Shown piece by piece: positions 1 through 7,337 of a stretch of 32,659 nt of DNA. Each line of letters opens with the position of its first letter. Position 1 is the first letter of the stretch. A model generated the notes under the pieces. That model saw only the letters and a list, made by a program, of their open reading frames with translations, made no database searches and was not told the DNA's origin. A program made the translations under genes and the position numbers. Source of the stretch: CAYPZL01 sp964415045 (GTDB lineage: Bacteria; Planctomycetota; Phycisphaerae; Sedimentisphaerales; Anaerobacaceae); contig CAYPZL010000048.1 in NCBI GenBank assembly GCA_964415045.1, forward strand, positions 1-32,659, given 5' to 3'.

Positions 1-56
1 TCCCCGGTCTTTGCCTGGTGTCGATTCAAAAAGTACCCGAAAACCGGATGAGCCAT
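1..56 (-). CDS. 5' end of an unidentified gene running off the left edge
   Basis: An ATG at 56 (minus strand) is preceded by AGAGGA at a 7-base distance, a good ribosome binding site, and opens a frame MAHPVFGYFLNRHQAKTG that is still open at the window edge. Only 18 residues are visible, so no family can be named. The first 25 bases closely resemble a 16-codon ORF at 17514-17564. The start is chosen only from the Shine-Dalgarno match, and the gene may not be real. Confidence 0.4.
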   Translation of the reverse strand, partial: MAHPVFGYFLNRHQAKTG

Positions 57-277
57 TTTGTTTCCTCTTTCTCTCTATATACGCGAGGGCCTTCTGCAAA
101 AAATACGTATTTTCCCCAATAGCGCTGCGACGGTCCATACGGTAGAATTGTGTTGATTGGTGAAGCCATGGATTGGTGGGGGCACTGTTCCGGGCAGCCC
201 ATCCAGGGTTCAGGGAGGAGACCTTTGCAGGAGCAGCCCCCGCTCGTGCTCCCGGATACGTCACCTTGTGCCGCACG
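57..277. other. Intergenic region, no gene seen
   Basis: It lies between the divergent start at 56 and the thioesterase stop at 278. An AT-rich stretch around 80-120 may hold the promoter of the leftward gene. I see no RNA gene and no clear terminator. Confidence 0.5.
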
Positions 278-1003
278 TCAAAAGGCGACCTCCATAACGA
301 ACACGTCCGCCGGTTCGCCGATTCTGCGTTCCAGGACGTGCAGGGATCGCTCGCCGGCGGCGCGGATGAGAATCTCGATCTCGTCGCCCTCGAAGACTTC
401 GGCCAGATACGTGACCTCGAGGGACCGGACCGAGCCGGCCCGCGGGTATCCGAAGCTGATGGCGTCGAAGCCCCAGCGCAGGTACTCGGTGTTGTTGACG
501 TGCCGGTTGAAATCGAGCGCGCTGAGGGGCACGCGCAGGCGGTGGCACCGGGTGTAATCGCCGGTCGGCTGCAAGCGGCGCAGCTCGGTCGCCAGGGCCC
601 TGGGGCCGTCGGCCGGCAGGGCCAGTTTCAGACGGGTCAGGTTCCGGGGCCGGCTCTTGCGTCTGTCCAGCACCATCCATTCGCTGCCGGCGCGAAACAG
701 CTCCTCTCCCCGTTCGTCCGTGCCGACGAACTCGCGTGAGGCGACGACGCGCGTGTGTCCGCTGGGCCACGTCCGGAGGGTGAAGCACTCGTTCCATCGA
801 GGCAGACGCGTGACGTCGAGACGCAGGTTGGCCAGCACCCAGAAGCAGTCCTGGGCGTTGAGGTCGGCGAAGCCGAAGCCGAGCTCTTCGGCGTGGCGGG
901 CGGCTCCCTCCTGCAGATACTGCATTAGCGCGTTGGGCTTGATCTGCCCGTCCGGTCGGCAGTCGAACGCCTTGAGTGTGAAGCGGTCCTCTCGGTATTG
1001 CAT
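278..1003 (-). CDS. Acyl-ACP thioesterase-like protein (double hotdog fold)
   Basis: A 241-residue protein resembling the plant FatA/FatB and bacterial acyl-ACP thioesterase family, which hydrolyses acyl-ACP to free fatty acid in the cytoplasm. Seen: an N-terminal hotdog half (about 1-125) with the family-like EGAARHAEELG segment at 32-42, and a second half carrying DFNRHVNN at 164-171 followed by TEYLRW. That is the N-x-H-V-N-N-x-x-Y motif supplying the catalytic Asn and His in the plant enzymes. Length is near the short bacterial members. I chose the ATG at 1003 because AGAGGA lies just upstream and because the upstream in-frame extension has no family-like sequence. Substrate could be acyl-ACP or acyl-CoA. 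It stands alone, so context does not help. Confidence 0.82.
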   Translation of the reverse strand: MQYREDRFTLKAFDCRPDGQIKPNALMQYLQEGAARHAEELGFGFADLNAQDCFWVLANLRLDVTRLPRWNECFTLRTWPSGHTRVVASREFVGTDERGEELFRAGSEWMVLDRRKSRPRNLTRLKLALPADGPRALATELRRLQPTGDYTRCHRLRVPLSALDFNRHVNNTEYLRWGFDAISFGYPRAGSVRSLEVTYLAEVFEGDEIEILIRAAGERSLHVLERRIGEPADVFVMEVAF

Positions 1004-1092
1004 GGCGGCCTGTCCTCTGAACCTCTGTATCCTTCTGATTGTGAAGAAGTCCGCATGATGCGGATGGGGGAGAATTCCGGGCGGTCCGACTC

Positions 1093-1193
1093 TGTCATCC
1101 CGAACTCCAGCGGAGGATGTGGCCTGAGGAGGAAGAGTTTCTTCCATAGGCGGCCCGGATCCTTCACTACGCTGCGCTGTGTTCCGAATGACA
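1093..1193. repeat. MITE-like palindrome-ended element (type C)
   Basis: The ends TGTCATCCCGAAC (1093-1105) and GTTCCGAATGACA (1181-1193) are imperfect inverted repeats, 11 of 13 bases by hand. The roughly 100-bp interior has no ORF of note. Similar TGTCATTCC-ended intergenic elements are common in many bacterial genomes. Only one copy is visible here, so its repeat status is inferred. Confidence 0.45.
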
Positions 1194-1386
1194 ACTCGCG
1201 CAGAGATTACTCCTGATTCGCATTATGTCATGTCCGCGCCGCTACGGCAAGTCCACGGTTCCGGGGCGCATCGCCTCGGAACCATCACCGCGATTCCCCC
1301 GCTTGCGCCGGGTGAGACAGTCGCGAGAAATAGGAGTCACTCCTGAATATGACTGAACCTCATTGTGCCGCTCCCGTACAAAGCAG

Positions 1387-1425
1387 GGCCCGAGCCGAAA
1401 CGAGGTCGGGCCGGAAGGGCTCTTT
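1387..1425 (+). terminator. Terminator-like hairpin or attenuator in the leader of the PEP-CTERM gene
   Basis: GGCCCGA (1387-1393) pairs with TCGGGCC (1406-1412). Alternatively GAGCC (1392-1396) pairs with GGCTC (1418-1422), directly followed by TTTTT. The two pairings share bases, so they exclude each other. This could be an attenuator or simply the terminator of a short transcript. Only weak stems support it. Confidence 0.3.
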
Positions 1426-1624
1426 TTCAAATTCAGAGCGAATTCAGGGACGGTTGCACAAAGACCATCACGGGGCTGGCGCCATGACGCAACAGCGTCG
1501 GCGCGGCGAATGCTGAGGCAGGACGCCGCTTCGCCGATGTCCCCTTCAGGATACATGGTTGAGCGCAGCGACGGCACGAGCCGCGCTGGATGTACATTGG
1601 AGAGTGAAATAGAGAGGTCCGAAA

Positions 1625-2344
1625 ATGACACGGGTGATTTTGACACTGAGTATCATAACCGTCATGGGCGTTACTTCGCTGCAGGCGGTTCCGACCACGT
1701 ATACCGGCACGTTGTCCGTGACCGGTGCTGGCGCCGACGGCGCGCTGCTCGCCGCCGGTGACTGGAACGATCCGGCGAGCACCCTGGCCTGGACGGTCGA
1801 TAATACGACCACGCCGGGCAAGTGGCACTACGAATACACGCTGTCCGTGCCCACCGGTGGCATCAGCCACATGATCGTGGAAGTCTCCGACGACGACCCG
1901 GGTCCGATTCTTCTGCTGGCGAACCTGTTCGATCCGCAGAGCGCACCGACCGGCTGGATCGACGATCCCATCGAGCTGGACGAGTTCCAGGCCGGGCAGC
2001 AGGGCGGCAATCCGAACATGCCGGAGAACGTCTACGGCGTCAAGTTCAACGCCGAAGATACCTTCGACGAAACAACGGTGATGATCGCGTTCGATTCGGA
2101 CCGCGTACCGGTCTGGGGTGATTTCTACGCGAAGGGCGGTGGTGACAACACCCTCTACAACGCCGGCTTCACGGCGCCGGACAGCGATCCGGCCGACCCG
2201 CCCGCCGACGGCTCCATCGACAGCCACGTCCTGGTTCCTGATTCGACCACGGTGCTCGTCCCCGTCCCGGGCGGTGTTTTGATGGGCAGTGTCGGCGTCG
2301 TGCTGGTGGGATGGCTGAGACGACGAAGATCGCCGGGTTTCTGA
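1625..2344 (+). CDS. Exported PEP-CTERM-type anchored protein
   Basis: A 239-residue secreted protein of unknown function. Seen: an N-terminal signal peptide (about 1-21, likely cut after LQA), a long acidic region without a recognised domain, and at the C terminus a VPVPGG motif followed by a hydrophobic segment and RRRR. That is the tripartite PEP-CTERM signal used by exosortase-type sorting enzymes to process and anchor proteins on the outside. The motif is VPVPGG rather than VPEP, as is frequent in Planctomycetota. The ATG at 1625 is preceded by AGAGAGG at good spacing. No exosortase lies in the window, so processing is in trans. A strong hairpin terminator follows 30 bases after the stop. 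Confidence 0.78.
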   Translation: MTRVILTLSIITVMGVTSLQAVPTTYTGTLSVTGAGADGALLAAGDWNDPASTLAWTVDNTTTPGKWHYEYTLSVPTGGISHMIVEVSDDDPGPILLLANLFDPQSAPTGWIDDPIELDEFQAGQQGGNPNMPENVYGVKFNAEDTFDETTVMIAFDSDRVPVWGDFYAKGGGDNTLYNAGFTAPDSDPADPPADGSIDSHVLVPDSTTVLVPVPGGVLMGSVGVVLVGWLRRRRSPGF

Positions 2345-2370
2345 CATACACGAAATTTCCAGTCTGCTGC

Positions 2371-2404
2371 AAGGGCCGCGGGTTCTGTCTCGCGGCCCTC
2401 TTGC
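2371..2404 (+). terminator. Rho-independent terminator after the PEP-CTERM gene
   Basis: A perfect 8-bp GC stem GGGCCGCG (2373-2380) / CGCGGCCC (2391-2398) with a 10-base loop, followed by TCTTGCTTTC. It sits between convergent genes and could act in both directions. Confidence 0.65.
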
Positions 2405-2423
2405 TTTCACGATCGACGCGGGC

Positions 2424-2750
2424 TTATCGGCCGTGTAGCCGGCCGATCAGTCGATCCACGTCCGCGCCGATCTCCCGCAGACGCTCGACCAGGTGCGTGA
2501 GCTTCCTTTCGGTGAAGGTCGTTTCCGTGAGGTCCTGCCACTGGCCGCCTTCCTGTCTCATCTTGAAGTCCCGCACCCGCACGGGACACGTGTCACGGCT
2601 CTCGTCCACCTGCCAGTACCCGTGTACGAGCAGGTTACGCAGGTCGCGCATCGCGTCAACGCGTTTGACCGTTTGCTCAAACTCGCTGAGAAGGGCCTCA
2701 TCGTCCCCAAACCGGTAACGGGCGATGTGCTTGATCTTCCGCAGCAGCAC
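2424..2750 (-). CDS. Small HEPN-like hypothetical protein, possibly 5'-truncated
   Basis: A 108-residue charged, helical protein. RNLLVHGYW near residues 38-46 fits the R-X4-H-X-Y pattern of HEPN-superfamily proteins, where it forms the RNase site in toxins such as HepT. No nucleotidyltransferase antitoxin partner is next to it. The start is doubtful: GTG at 2750 has no good Shine-Dalgarno sequence, the frame stays open to a stop at 2793-2795 without an ATG, and the protein begins inside a helix-like stretch. A remnant of a larger gene is therefore as likely as an intact small one. Assignment to HEPN rests on this one motif. Confidence 0.5.
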   Translation of the reverse strand: MLLRKIKHIARYRFGDDEALLSEFEQTVKRVDAMRDLRNLLVHGYWQVDESRDTCPVRVRDFKMRQEGGQWQDLTETTFTERKLTHLVERLREIGADVDRLIGRLHGR

Positions 2751-2879
2751 CGCCAGGGTGCGATAATGTCGCCCTTGCCGGCAAGCGAGGCGTTACCGTC
2801 CCACGTGCAGGTGCCTTTTACCGATGAAAGGCATGTGTGTTTCGGTGAGAGCAACTCGATGACGTTAGGAGAATCAGCC

Positions 2880-3047
2880 ATGAAAAAGGCACTGCTGACG
2901 GGAGTATTGATCCTGGTCGCTGCGGTTCTCGGCGGGTGCATCATGATCTGCTGCGACGATACCGGAGCCGATCCGAATACCGAGGTCGCTTGTGCCCCGG
3001 CGTGTGAACCGGCACCGGGACAGGGGGGCGCACCGGCCGAGCCGTAA
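2880..3047 (+). CDS. Very small Cys-rich lipoprotein
   Basis: A 55-residue predicted lipoprotein: MKK start, hydrophobic segment and lipobox LGGC with Cys20 as the lipidated residue. The mature part is only about 35 residues, with four further cysteines (two adjacent) and a Pro/Ala/Gly-rich tail. An AGGAG ribosome binding site lies about 8 bases before the ATG at 2880. Function unknown; small lipoproteins of this kind are often regulators or structural partners in the envelope. It belongs to no visible operon. Confidence 0.65.
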   Translation: MKKALLTGVLILVAAVLGGCIMICCDDTGADPNTEVACAPACEPAPGQGGAPAEP

Positions 3048-3379
3048 CGACCACACCCAGCGCGGCCTCGCTGCGCTCGGCCGCAACCAAAAACTCCGTT
3101 TCTAAGCCTTATCGTAACTACTGCAACGACAGGAGGTTACATTGATTTACGTCGAATCTTTGTCAAAAACTTAACGATGTTTGAGGTTAGTAGTACAGAT
3201 CGGCGGGGGAGAGCACCGCGACGCCACGGCAGGTCACCGCGCGACTGGCCGTGGCGTTTTTCCTTTCCCAAAACTGCGATTGTCCCCTTTACAATTCGCG
3301 TTTCGATTTGCCTAATAGGGGGCGCAGAAGAAGGGTACGTAGGACGATTCTTGCCGTTGCACGCATAGAGAGGTACAGG
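3048..3379. other. Intergenic region upstream of mltA
   Basis: Holds a short GC hairpin just after the lipoprotein gene (GCGGCC 3062-3067 / GGCCGC 3079-3084), a strong terminator (3222-3262), and a possible mltA promoter TTTACA (3288-3293) / TAATAG (3313-3318) with a rather long 19-base spacer. The stretch 3140-3260 could encode a short untranslated RNA ending at the terminator. Confidence 0.45.
3222..3262 (+). terminator. Strong Rho-independent terminator
   Basis: A perfect 9-bp stem CGCCACGGC (3222-3230) / GCCGTGGCG (3248-3256) with a 17-base loop and an immediate TTTTT. It is 175 bases after the small lipoprotein stop, so it ends either that transcript or a separate small RNA. It isolates mltA from upstream reading. 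Confidence 0.75.
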
Positions 3380-4561
3380 ATGAAACATGCAGCCCTGCTC
3401 GCACTGTTGTTGCTGACGACGGCCGTTCTGGTCGGCTGTCGCACGAAGGGAAAGGCTACGATCGAGTACGACCGGCCGCTGCCCCCGGGACAACTGGCCC
3501 TGCGCAAGATCACCGACCCGAACGAGCTGCCCGATTTCACGCGGGCGTGGCGCGATCTGGACAGCCTGGAAGCGGCCGTTCAGAACAGCCTCAGCTACCT
3601 CGCCAAACCGTCCAGCGAGCAGTATTTTCCGTATGGCGACGTCAACCACGACCGCGTCGTCAAGAGCCTGGAGACGTTTCTGACCCTGGTTGAGTCGGGT
3701 ATTTTGAGTACCGAAATCAACGGCCTGGTCCGGGCCTATTTCGACGTGTATGAGTCGGTCGGCTGTGACAACCGGGGGACGGTTCTGTTCACGGGCTACT
3801 ACACGCCGATCTTCGACGGCGCCCTCGAGCGCACGGGGCGGTTCCGCTATCCGCTTTACAAGATGCCTGCGGATTTAGTGAAAGGCCCGGACGGCCAAAC
3901 GCTCGGGCGGCGCGGCGCGGACGGCCGGATCACGCCGTATCCGACGCGGGCCACCATCGAAGACTCGGGCATGCTCGCCGGCACCGAGCTGGTCTGGCTC
4001 GCCGACCCCTTCGAGGTCTACATCGCCCACGTGCAGGGCTCGGCCAAGATTCGCCTGCCCGACGGCGACCTCATCACCGTGGGCTACGCCGCCAGCAGCG
4101 GACACGACTACCAGAGCATCGCCGAGATGCTCGTCGACGACGAGAAGATTCCCCGCGACCGGATGAGTCTGGCCGCCATGATCGACTACTTCAAGCGGCA
4201 TCCGGGCCAGGTCGACCGCTACGTGCGGCAGAATCCCCGTTACGTGTTCTTCCGCCTCAGCGAGGGCACGCCCCACGGCAGTCTCAACGAGCCGGTGACG
4301 CCCTGGCGTACGATCGCCACCGACAAATCCATCTTCCCGCGCGCCGCGCTGGCTTTCGTCTCGACGACCCTGCCGCGTCCCGAGGGCGGCCTTATCGTAA
4401 CCCGGCCCTACGACGGCTTCGTCCTCGATCAGGACACCGGCGGCGCCATCCGAGCCGCCGGCCGCTGCGACATCTACATGGGCGAAGGCGACCGCGCCGG
4501 ACAACTCGCCGGACAAACCTACCAGGAAGGCCGGCTCTACTACCTCTTCCTCAAACCGTAA
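3380..4561 (+). CDS. mltA: Membrane-bound lytic murein transglycosylase A (MltA), lipoprotein
   Basis: Cleaves the MurNAc-GlcNAc bond of peptidoglycan, forming 1,6-anhydroMurNAc, from the outer membrane face of the periplasm. Seen in 393 residues: a lipoprotein signal with lipobox LVGC (Cys20); family segments VLFTGYYTP, YPTRATIE, HVQGSAKIRLPDG, NPRYVFFR and SIFPRAALAFV; and a C-terminal 3D domain DQDTGGAI...RCDIYMGEG (350-371). By analogy with E. coli Asp308, Asp352 should be the catalytic acid, with Asp364 the other conserved Asp. The ATG at 3380 is chosen over an upstream in-frame start because it gives the lipoprotein signal and has a GAGAGG ribosome site. The upstream alternative would also start inside a terminator. 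It is monocistronic. Confidence 0.93.
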   Translation: MKHAALLALLLLTTAVLVGCRTKGKATIEYDRPLPPGQLALRKITDPNELPDFTRAWRDLDSLEAAVQNSLSYLAKPSSEQYFPYGDVNHDRVVKSLETFLTLVESGILSTEINGLVRAYFDVYESVGCDNRGTVLFTGYYTPIFDGALERTGRFRYPLYKMPADLVKGPDGQTLGRRGADGRITPYPTRATIEDSGMLAGTELVWLADPFEVYIAHVQGSAKIRLPDGDLITVGYAASSGHDYQSIAEMLVDDEKIPRDRMSLAAMIDYFKRHPGQVDRYVRQNPRYVFFRLSEGTPHGSLNEPVTPWRTIATDKSIFPRAALAFVSTTLPRPEGGLIVTRPYDGFVLDQDTGGAIRAAGRCDIYMGEGDRAGQLAGQTYQEGRLYYLFLKP

Positions 4562-4619
4562 CCGCCCTCCCCCCAGAATTTCTCATCGCAGAGTGTCTTT
4601 GAAAAGATTCTGGCATGCG

Positions 4620-4733
4620 GGTGGCAGCGTCAAGCGCCAGCTTGGCGATGGGGGAGTTGTCTGTCGCGTGTGGCACTACACGAACTCCGGACGTTGAGCC
4701 ATCGCCAAGTCCTTCGGTCTTGACGATGAATCC
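4620..4733. repeat. Palindromic repeat, type A, copy 1
   Basis: About 86% identical by hand alignment (15 mismatches in 105) to the reverse complement of 27819-27925. It begins with GGTGGCAGCGTCA (4620-4632), contains the inner arms CTTGGCGATGG (4641-4651) and CCATCGCCAAG (4699-4709), and has a decayed second outer end. It lies between the ends of mltA and proA. Confidence 0.8.
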
Positions 4734-4762
4734 GTGCGAATCCGCGTTCATTGGTGTCTGCT

Positions 4763-6058
4763 CTATCGCAGCTTTTTGTGTGTGAACTTGCGAGCGTTGG
4801 GGCCGGCGTATTGGGCGACGGTCTGGCCCTTGCCGTAGAGTTTCCATTTGTAGATGACCAGGCCCTCGAGTCCGACGGGGCCGCGGGCGTGGATCTTGTT
4901 GGTGCTGATGCCGACCTCGGCGCCGAGCCCGTAGCGGAAGCCGTCGCTAAAGCGCGTGCTGGCGTTCCAGAAGACGTCGGCGGAATCGACGAGGTTCATG
5001 AAGGTCTCGGCCTTGTCGCGGTCGGCGGTGACGATGGCGTCGGTGTGGCCGGAGCCGTAGCGGTTGATATGGTCGATGGCCTCGTCCAGACCGTCCACGA
5101 CCTTGACCGAGAGGACCAGGTCGAGGTACTCGGCGGCCCAGTCGTCGTCGCCGGCTTCTTCGACGTCGATGATCGCGTGCGTCCGCTGGCAGCCCTTGAG
5201 CCGGCACTGGTTCTCTTCCAGCGCGCCCTTGACCATGGGCAGAAACTCGTCGGCGATGGCCGCATCGACCAGCAGGGTCTCGGCGGCGTTGCACACGGCC
5301 ACGTACTGGCATTTGCTGTCGACCACCAGACGCGTGGCCATCTCCAGCTCGGCGTCGGCGGCGACGTAGACGTGACAGATGCCGTCGGCGTGGCCCAGGA
5401 CCGGGACGTTGGTGTGGCTCATGATGTAGCGGACGAACTCGTTGGAGCCGCGCGGGATGATCAGGTCGATGTGCTCGTCGAGGGCGAGCATCTCGGTGAC
5501 GTCCTGTCGGGTTTCGAGCAGTTGGATCCAGCCGGCGGGCAGGCCGTCGGCCTCGCTGGCCTCGGCGATGGTCTCGGCCAGGATGCGGTTGGTGCGGGCG
5601 GCCTCGCTGCCGCCTTTGAGCAGGACGCCGTTGCCGCTCTTGAGGCACAGCGTCGAGATTTGCACGAGGGCGTCGGGGCGGGACTCGAAGACCACGCCGA
5701 TAACGCCGATAGGGCAACTGACGCGGTAGAGCTCCAGCCCTTCGTCGAGCTCGATCGCCGCCAGCGTCTTGCCGACGGGCTCGTCCAGCTTGATCAGGCT
5801 CTGGATGCCGGCGCAGACGTCGGCGAGCTTGGCCTCGTCGAACTTGAGCCGCTTGAGCAGCGGGGCCGCCAGGTCCTCTCGCTGAGCCGCCTCCAGGTCT
5901 TCCCGGTTGGCCGCGACGATCTCACTGCTGCGGTCCTGAAGGGCCTTGGCGATCTGGTTCAGTGCGGCGTTTTTGGCCTCGGTTTTCGTCGCTGCCAGCC
6001 GGATGGACGCCGACTCTGCGGCCGCGGCACGCTCAGTGATCGTCATTTTGCTTGACAT
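4763..6058 (-). CDS. proA: Glutamate-5-semialdehyde dehydrogenase (gamma-glutamyl phosphate reductase)
   Basis: Second step of proline synthesis: NADPH-dependent reduction of gamma-glutamyl phosphate to glutamate semialdehyde, in the cytoplasm. The 431 residues match the usual family length. Seen: FESRPDALVQI (124-134) and SGNGVLLKGGSEA (141-153), typical of ProA; the catalytic-cysteine segment VAVCNAAETLLV with Cys256; and HTNVPVLGHADGICHVYV before it. The start at 6058 gives MSSKM; a second ATG four codons in is also possible. proB is not adjacent, so the pathway genes are dispersed. The gene stands alone between the type A repeat and a tRNA. Confidence 0.96.
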   Translation of the reverse strand: MSSKMTITERAAAAESASIRLAATKTEAKNAALNQIAKALQDRSSEIVAANREDLEAAQREDLAAPLLKRLKFDEAKLADVCAGIQSLIKLDEPVGKTLAAIELDEGLELYRVSCPIGVIGVVFESRPDALVQISTLCLKSGNGVLLKGGSEAARTNRILAETIAEASEADGLPAGWIQLLETRQDVTEMLALDEHIDLIIPRGSNEFVRYIMSHTNVPVLGHADGICHVYVAADAELEMATRLVVDSKCQYVAVCNAAETLLVDAAIADEFLPMVKGALEENQCRLKGCQRTHAIIDVEEAGDDDWAAEYLDLVLSVKVVDGLDEAIDHINRYGSGHTDAIVTADRDKAETFMNLVDSADVFWNASTRFSDGFRYGLGAEVGISTNKIHARGPVGLEGLVIYKWKLYGKGQTVAQYAGPNARKFTHKKLR

Positions 6059-6079
6059 CTGGCTCTCAAATGCTTAATC

Positions 6080-6109
6080 TTGTCATCGTTGTTGAAGGTC
6101 GCCGATTAT
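6080..6109 (+). promoter_or_regulatory. Probable promoter of tRNA-Gly(TCC)
   Basis: TTGTCA (6080-6085), an 18-base spacer and GATTAT (6104-6109), placing the transcript start about 25-30 bases before the tRNA. A nearby TATAAG offers an alternative -10. Confidence 0.45.
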
Positions 6110-6143
6110 AAGCCATGCGCCGGCGGCAGGCAACAGGTACTAC

Positions 6144-6214
6144 GCGGGTGTAGCTTAGGGGTAAAGCTCCAGCCTTCCAAGCTGGCCACGCGGGTTCGAT
6201 TCCCGCCACCCGCT
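6144..6214 (+). tRNA. tRNA-Gly (anticodon TCC)
   Basis: A 71-base cloverleaf: acceptor GCGGGTG (6144-6150) pairs with CACCCGC (6207-6213), the anticodon stem is CCAGC/GCTGG with loop CTTCCAA, and the T arm is CGGGTTCGATTCCCG. Anticodon TCC reads GGA/GGG glycine codons. The 3' CCA is not encoded. A T-run follows at once and may terminate it. Confidence 0.95.
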
Positions 6215-6545
6215 TTTTCTTCTGCGCCCGGATCTCCCGTCTTTGCCTGCGAAAGTGCCGTGGCTCTCCGGGGCCGGCCGCCTCATAAAACCCGGCAATC
6301 CTGTACACCTGTAGACCCTGCGTTTTTTTCGTATTTTTTCGGTTTTTTCCTTGTGTCGCTTTCGTGCGGTTGAGGATAATACCCTGTAGAGTTGCATGGA
6401 AAGTGGTTGGCCATGCTGCGGTGGGTATGCCAGAGACTGCCCTGCGAATGCTTCTTTGAGACGGACCCGAGCATGACCTTGTGACGAACTGCGCTTTGCC
6501 AGCACGTCCGGCCGATGTACGGACGCATGCATGGGAGCGGAAGGG
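6215..6545. other. Intergenic region after tRNA-Gly(TCC)
   Basis: The first bases are T-rich (tRNA terminator). Three T-runs lie at about 6320-6355. I see no convincing gene, only short frames without ribosome sites. Confidence 0.45.
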
Positions 6546-6734
6546 ATGGCGCGTCCGGCACAAATCGAGACACCGCGCGTTGCATCGGTTCGCCTCATCG
6601 GCGCCGAGACCCGGACGGACCCCGCGCCCGCCCCGAAGCCATCCCCCAAAAACCAGTCGGGACCTGCCCACCACCTCATCCCCAGCGCCGCACTCATCGT
6701 GGTTTTGCCGGCGGATGACCGGGGGCGAGAATAG
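6546..6734 (+). CDS. Doubtful small proline-rich ORF upstream of the pseudopilin gene
   Basis: A 62-codon frame starting MARPAQIETPRV, rich in Pro/Ala and ending ADDRGRE. GGAG lies about 10 bases before the ATG at 6546, and the stop is 11 bases before the next gene's ATG, which would suit a two-gene unit. Composition is what random GC-rich sequence gives and no family is recognised, so it may not be coding. Confidence 0.22.
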   Translation: MARPAQIETPRVASVRLIGAETRTDPAPAPKPSPKNQSGPAHHLIPSAALIVVLPADDRGRE

Positions 6735-6745
6735 GGGGTTGCATT

Positions 6746-7336
6746 ATGGTTTGGCGAAGGGCGTTTACGTTGATTGAGTTGTTGGTGGTGATCGCGATCA
6801 TTGCGTTGCTGTTGGCGATTCTGATTCCGTGCCTGGGCAAGGTGAGGCGGCAGGCGCGTGGTGCCGTTTGCCAGGGGAACCTGCGTCAATGGGGTACCGC
6901 GCTGGCTGCGATCGCCGAGGATAACGAGGGGCGGTTCCTGCGTGACGATGGCCCGGACCCGCGACCGTCGTACACGAACATCTTCATGCTGCGACAACCC
7001 GCCCGGATACCCCTGCTTCTCGACGGCGCCGAGCCTGCCCTTTTGCCTACGGAGGACGATCACCCGCCATGGAGGGACGAAGAGGCCCGGGGTGGGGGCA
7101 TGGAAGGTGTCTGCATGAATCGCCACAGCGAGCACGTCAACGGCCTGTTCCTCGACTGGTCCGTTCGCAAGGTGGGACTCAAGGAGCTCTGGACGCTCAA
7201 ATGGTACGAGACTTTCAACACGGCCGGGCGGTGGACCAAAGCCGGCGGCGTCACACCCGACCGCTGGCCCCCCCTGGATGCGACGCTTCAAGGACTACTG
7301 AGCGCGCCGCGTGGCCGCGACGGGGCGGCGCGGTGA
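6746..7336 (+). CDS. Type II pseudopilin-like protein with H-X9-DG-like C-terminal segment
   Basis: A 196-residue protein with a prepilin leader and N-terminal helix: MVWRRAFTLIELLVVIAIIA, with the class III prepilin site before FTLIE (Glu at +5), a hydrophobic helix to about residue 30, then a globular domain. Toward the C terminus RHSEHVNGLFLDWSVRKV matches the processing-associated segment common in planctomycete pseudopilins, where DG is often replaced by DW. Such proteins are abundant in this phylum and their role (secretion, surface structures) is mostly unknown. GGGGG about 7 bases before the ATG serves as ribosome site. The stop is one base from the stop of the convergent GH32 gene. 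No secretion-system genes are adjacent. Confidence 0.82.
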   Translation: MVWRRAFTLIELLVVIAIIALLLAILIPCLGKVRRQARGAVCQGNLRQWGTALAAIAEDNEGRFLRDDGPDPRPSYTNIFMLRQPARIPLLLDGAEPALLPTEDDHPPWRDEEARGGGMEGVCMNRHSEHVNGLFLDWSVRKVGLKELWTLKWYETFNTAGRWTKAGGVTPDRWPPLDATLQGLLSAPRGRDGAAR

Positions 7337-7337
7337 A

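Larger units (their letters stand above)
1004..1624. other. Long intergenic region between divergent genes
   Basis: It holds a palindrome-ended repeat (1093-1193), a short operator-like inverted repeat AGGAGT-C-ACTCCT (1332-1344), a GC-rich hairpin followed by a T-run (1387-1425) and presumably the promoters of both flanking genes. No convincing protein gene was found on either strand. Confidence 0.55.

Noticed and set aside
1430..1530. Possible c-di-GMP riboswitch before the PEP-CTERM gene, suggested by GCACAAAG and GC hairpins
   Set aside because: The conserved GEMM core elements and paired regions are not present in order.
4751..6055. 434-codon plus-strand ORF opposite proA
   Set aside because: Antisense shadow of a clear proA; its Gly/Val/Asp-rich composition is the mirror of GC-rich coding sequence.
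6155..7291. 378-codon minus-strand ORF across the tRNA and pseudopilin genes
   Set aside because: It runs antisense through the tRNA and a clear pseudopilin.
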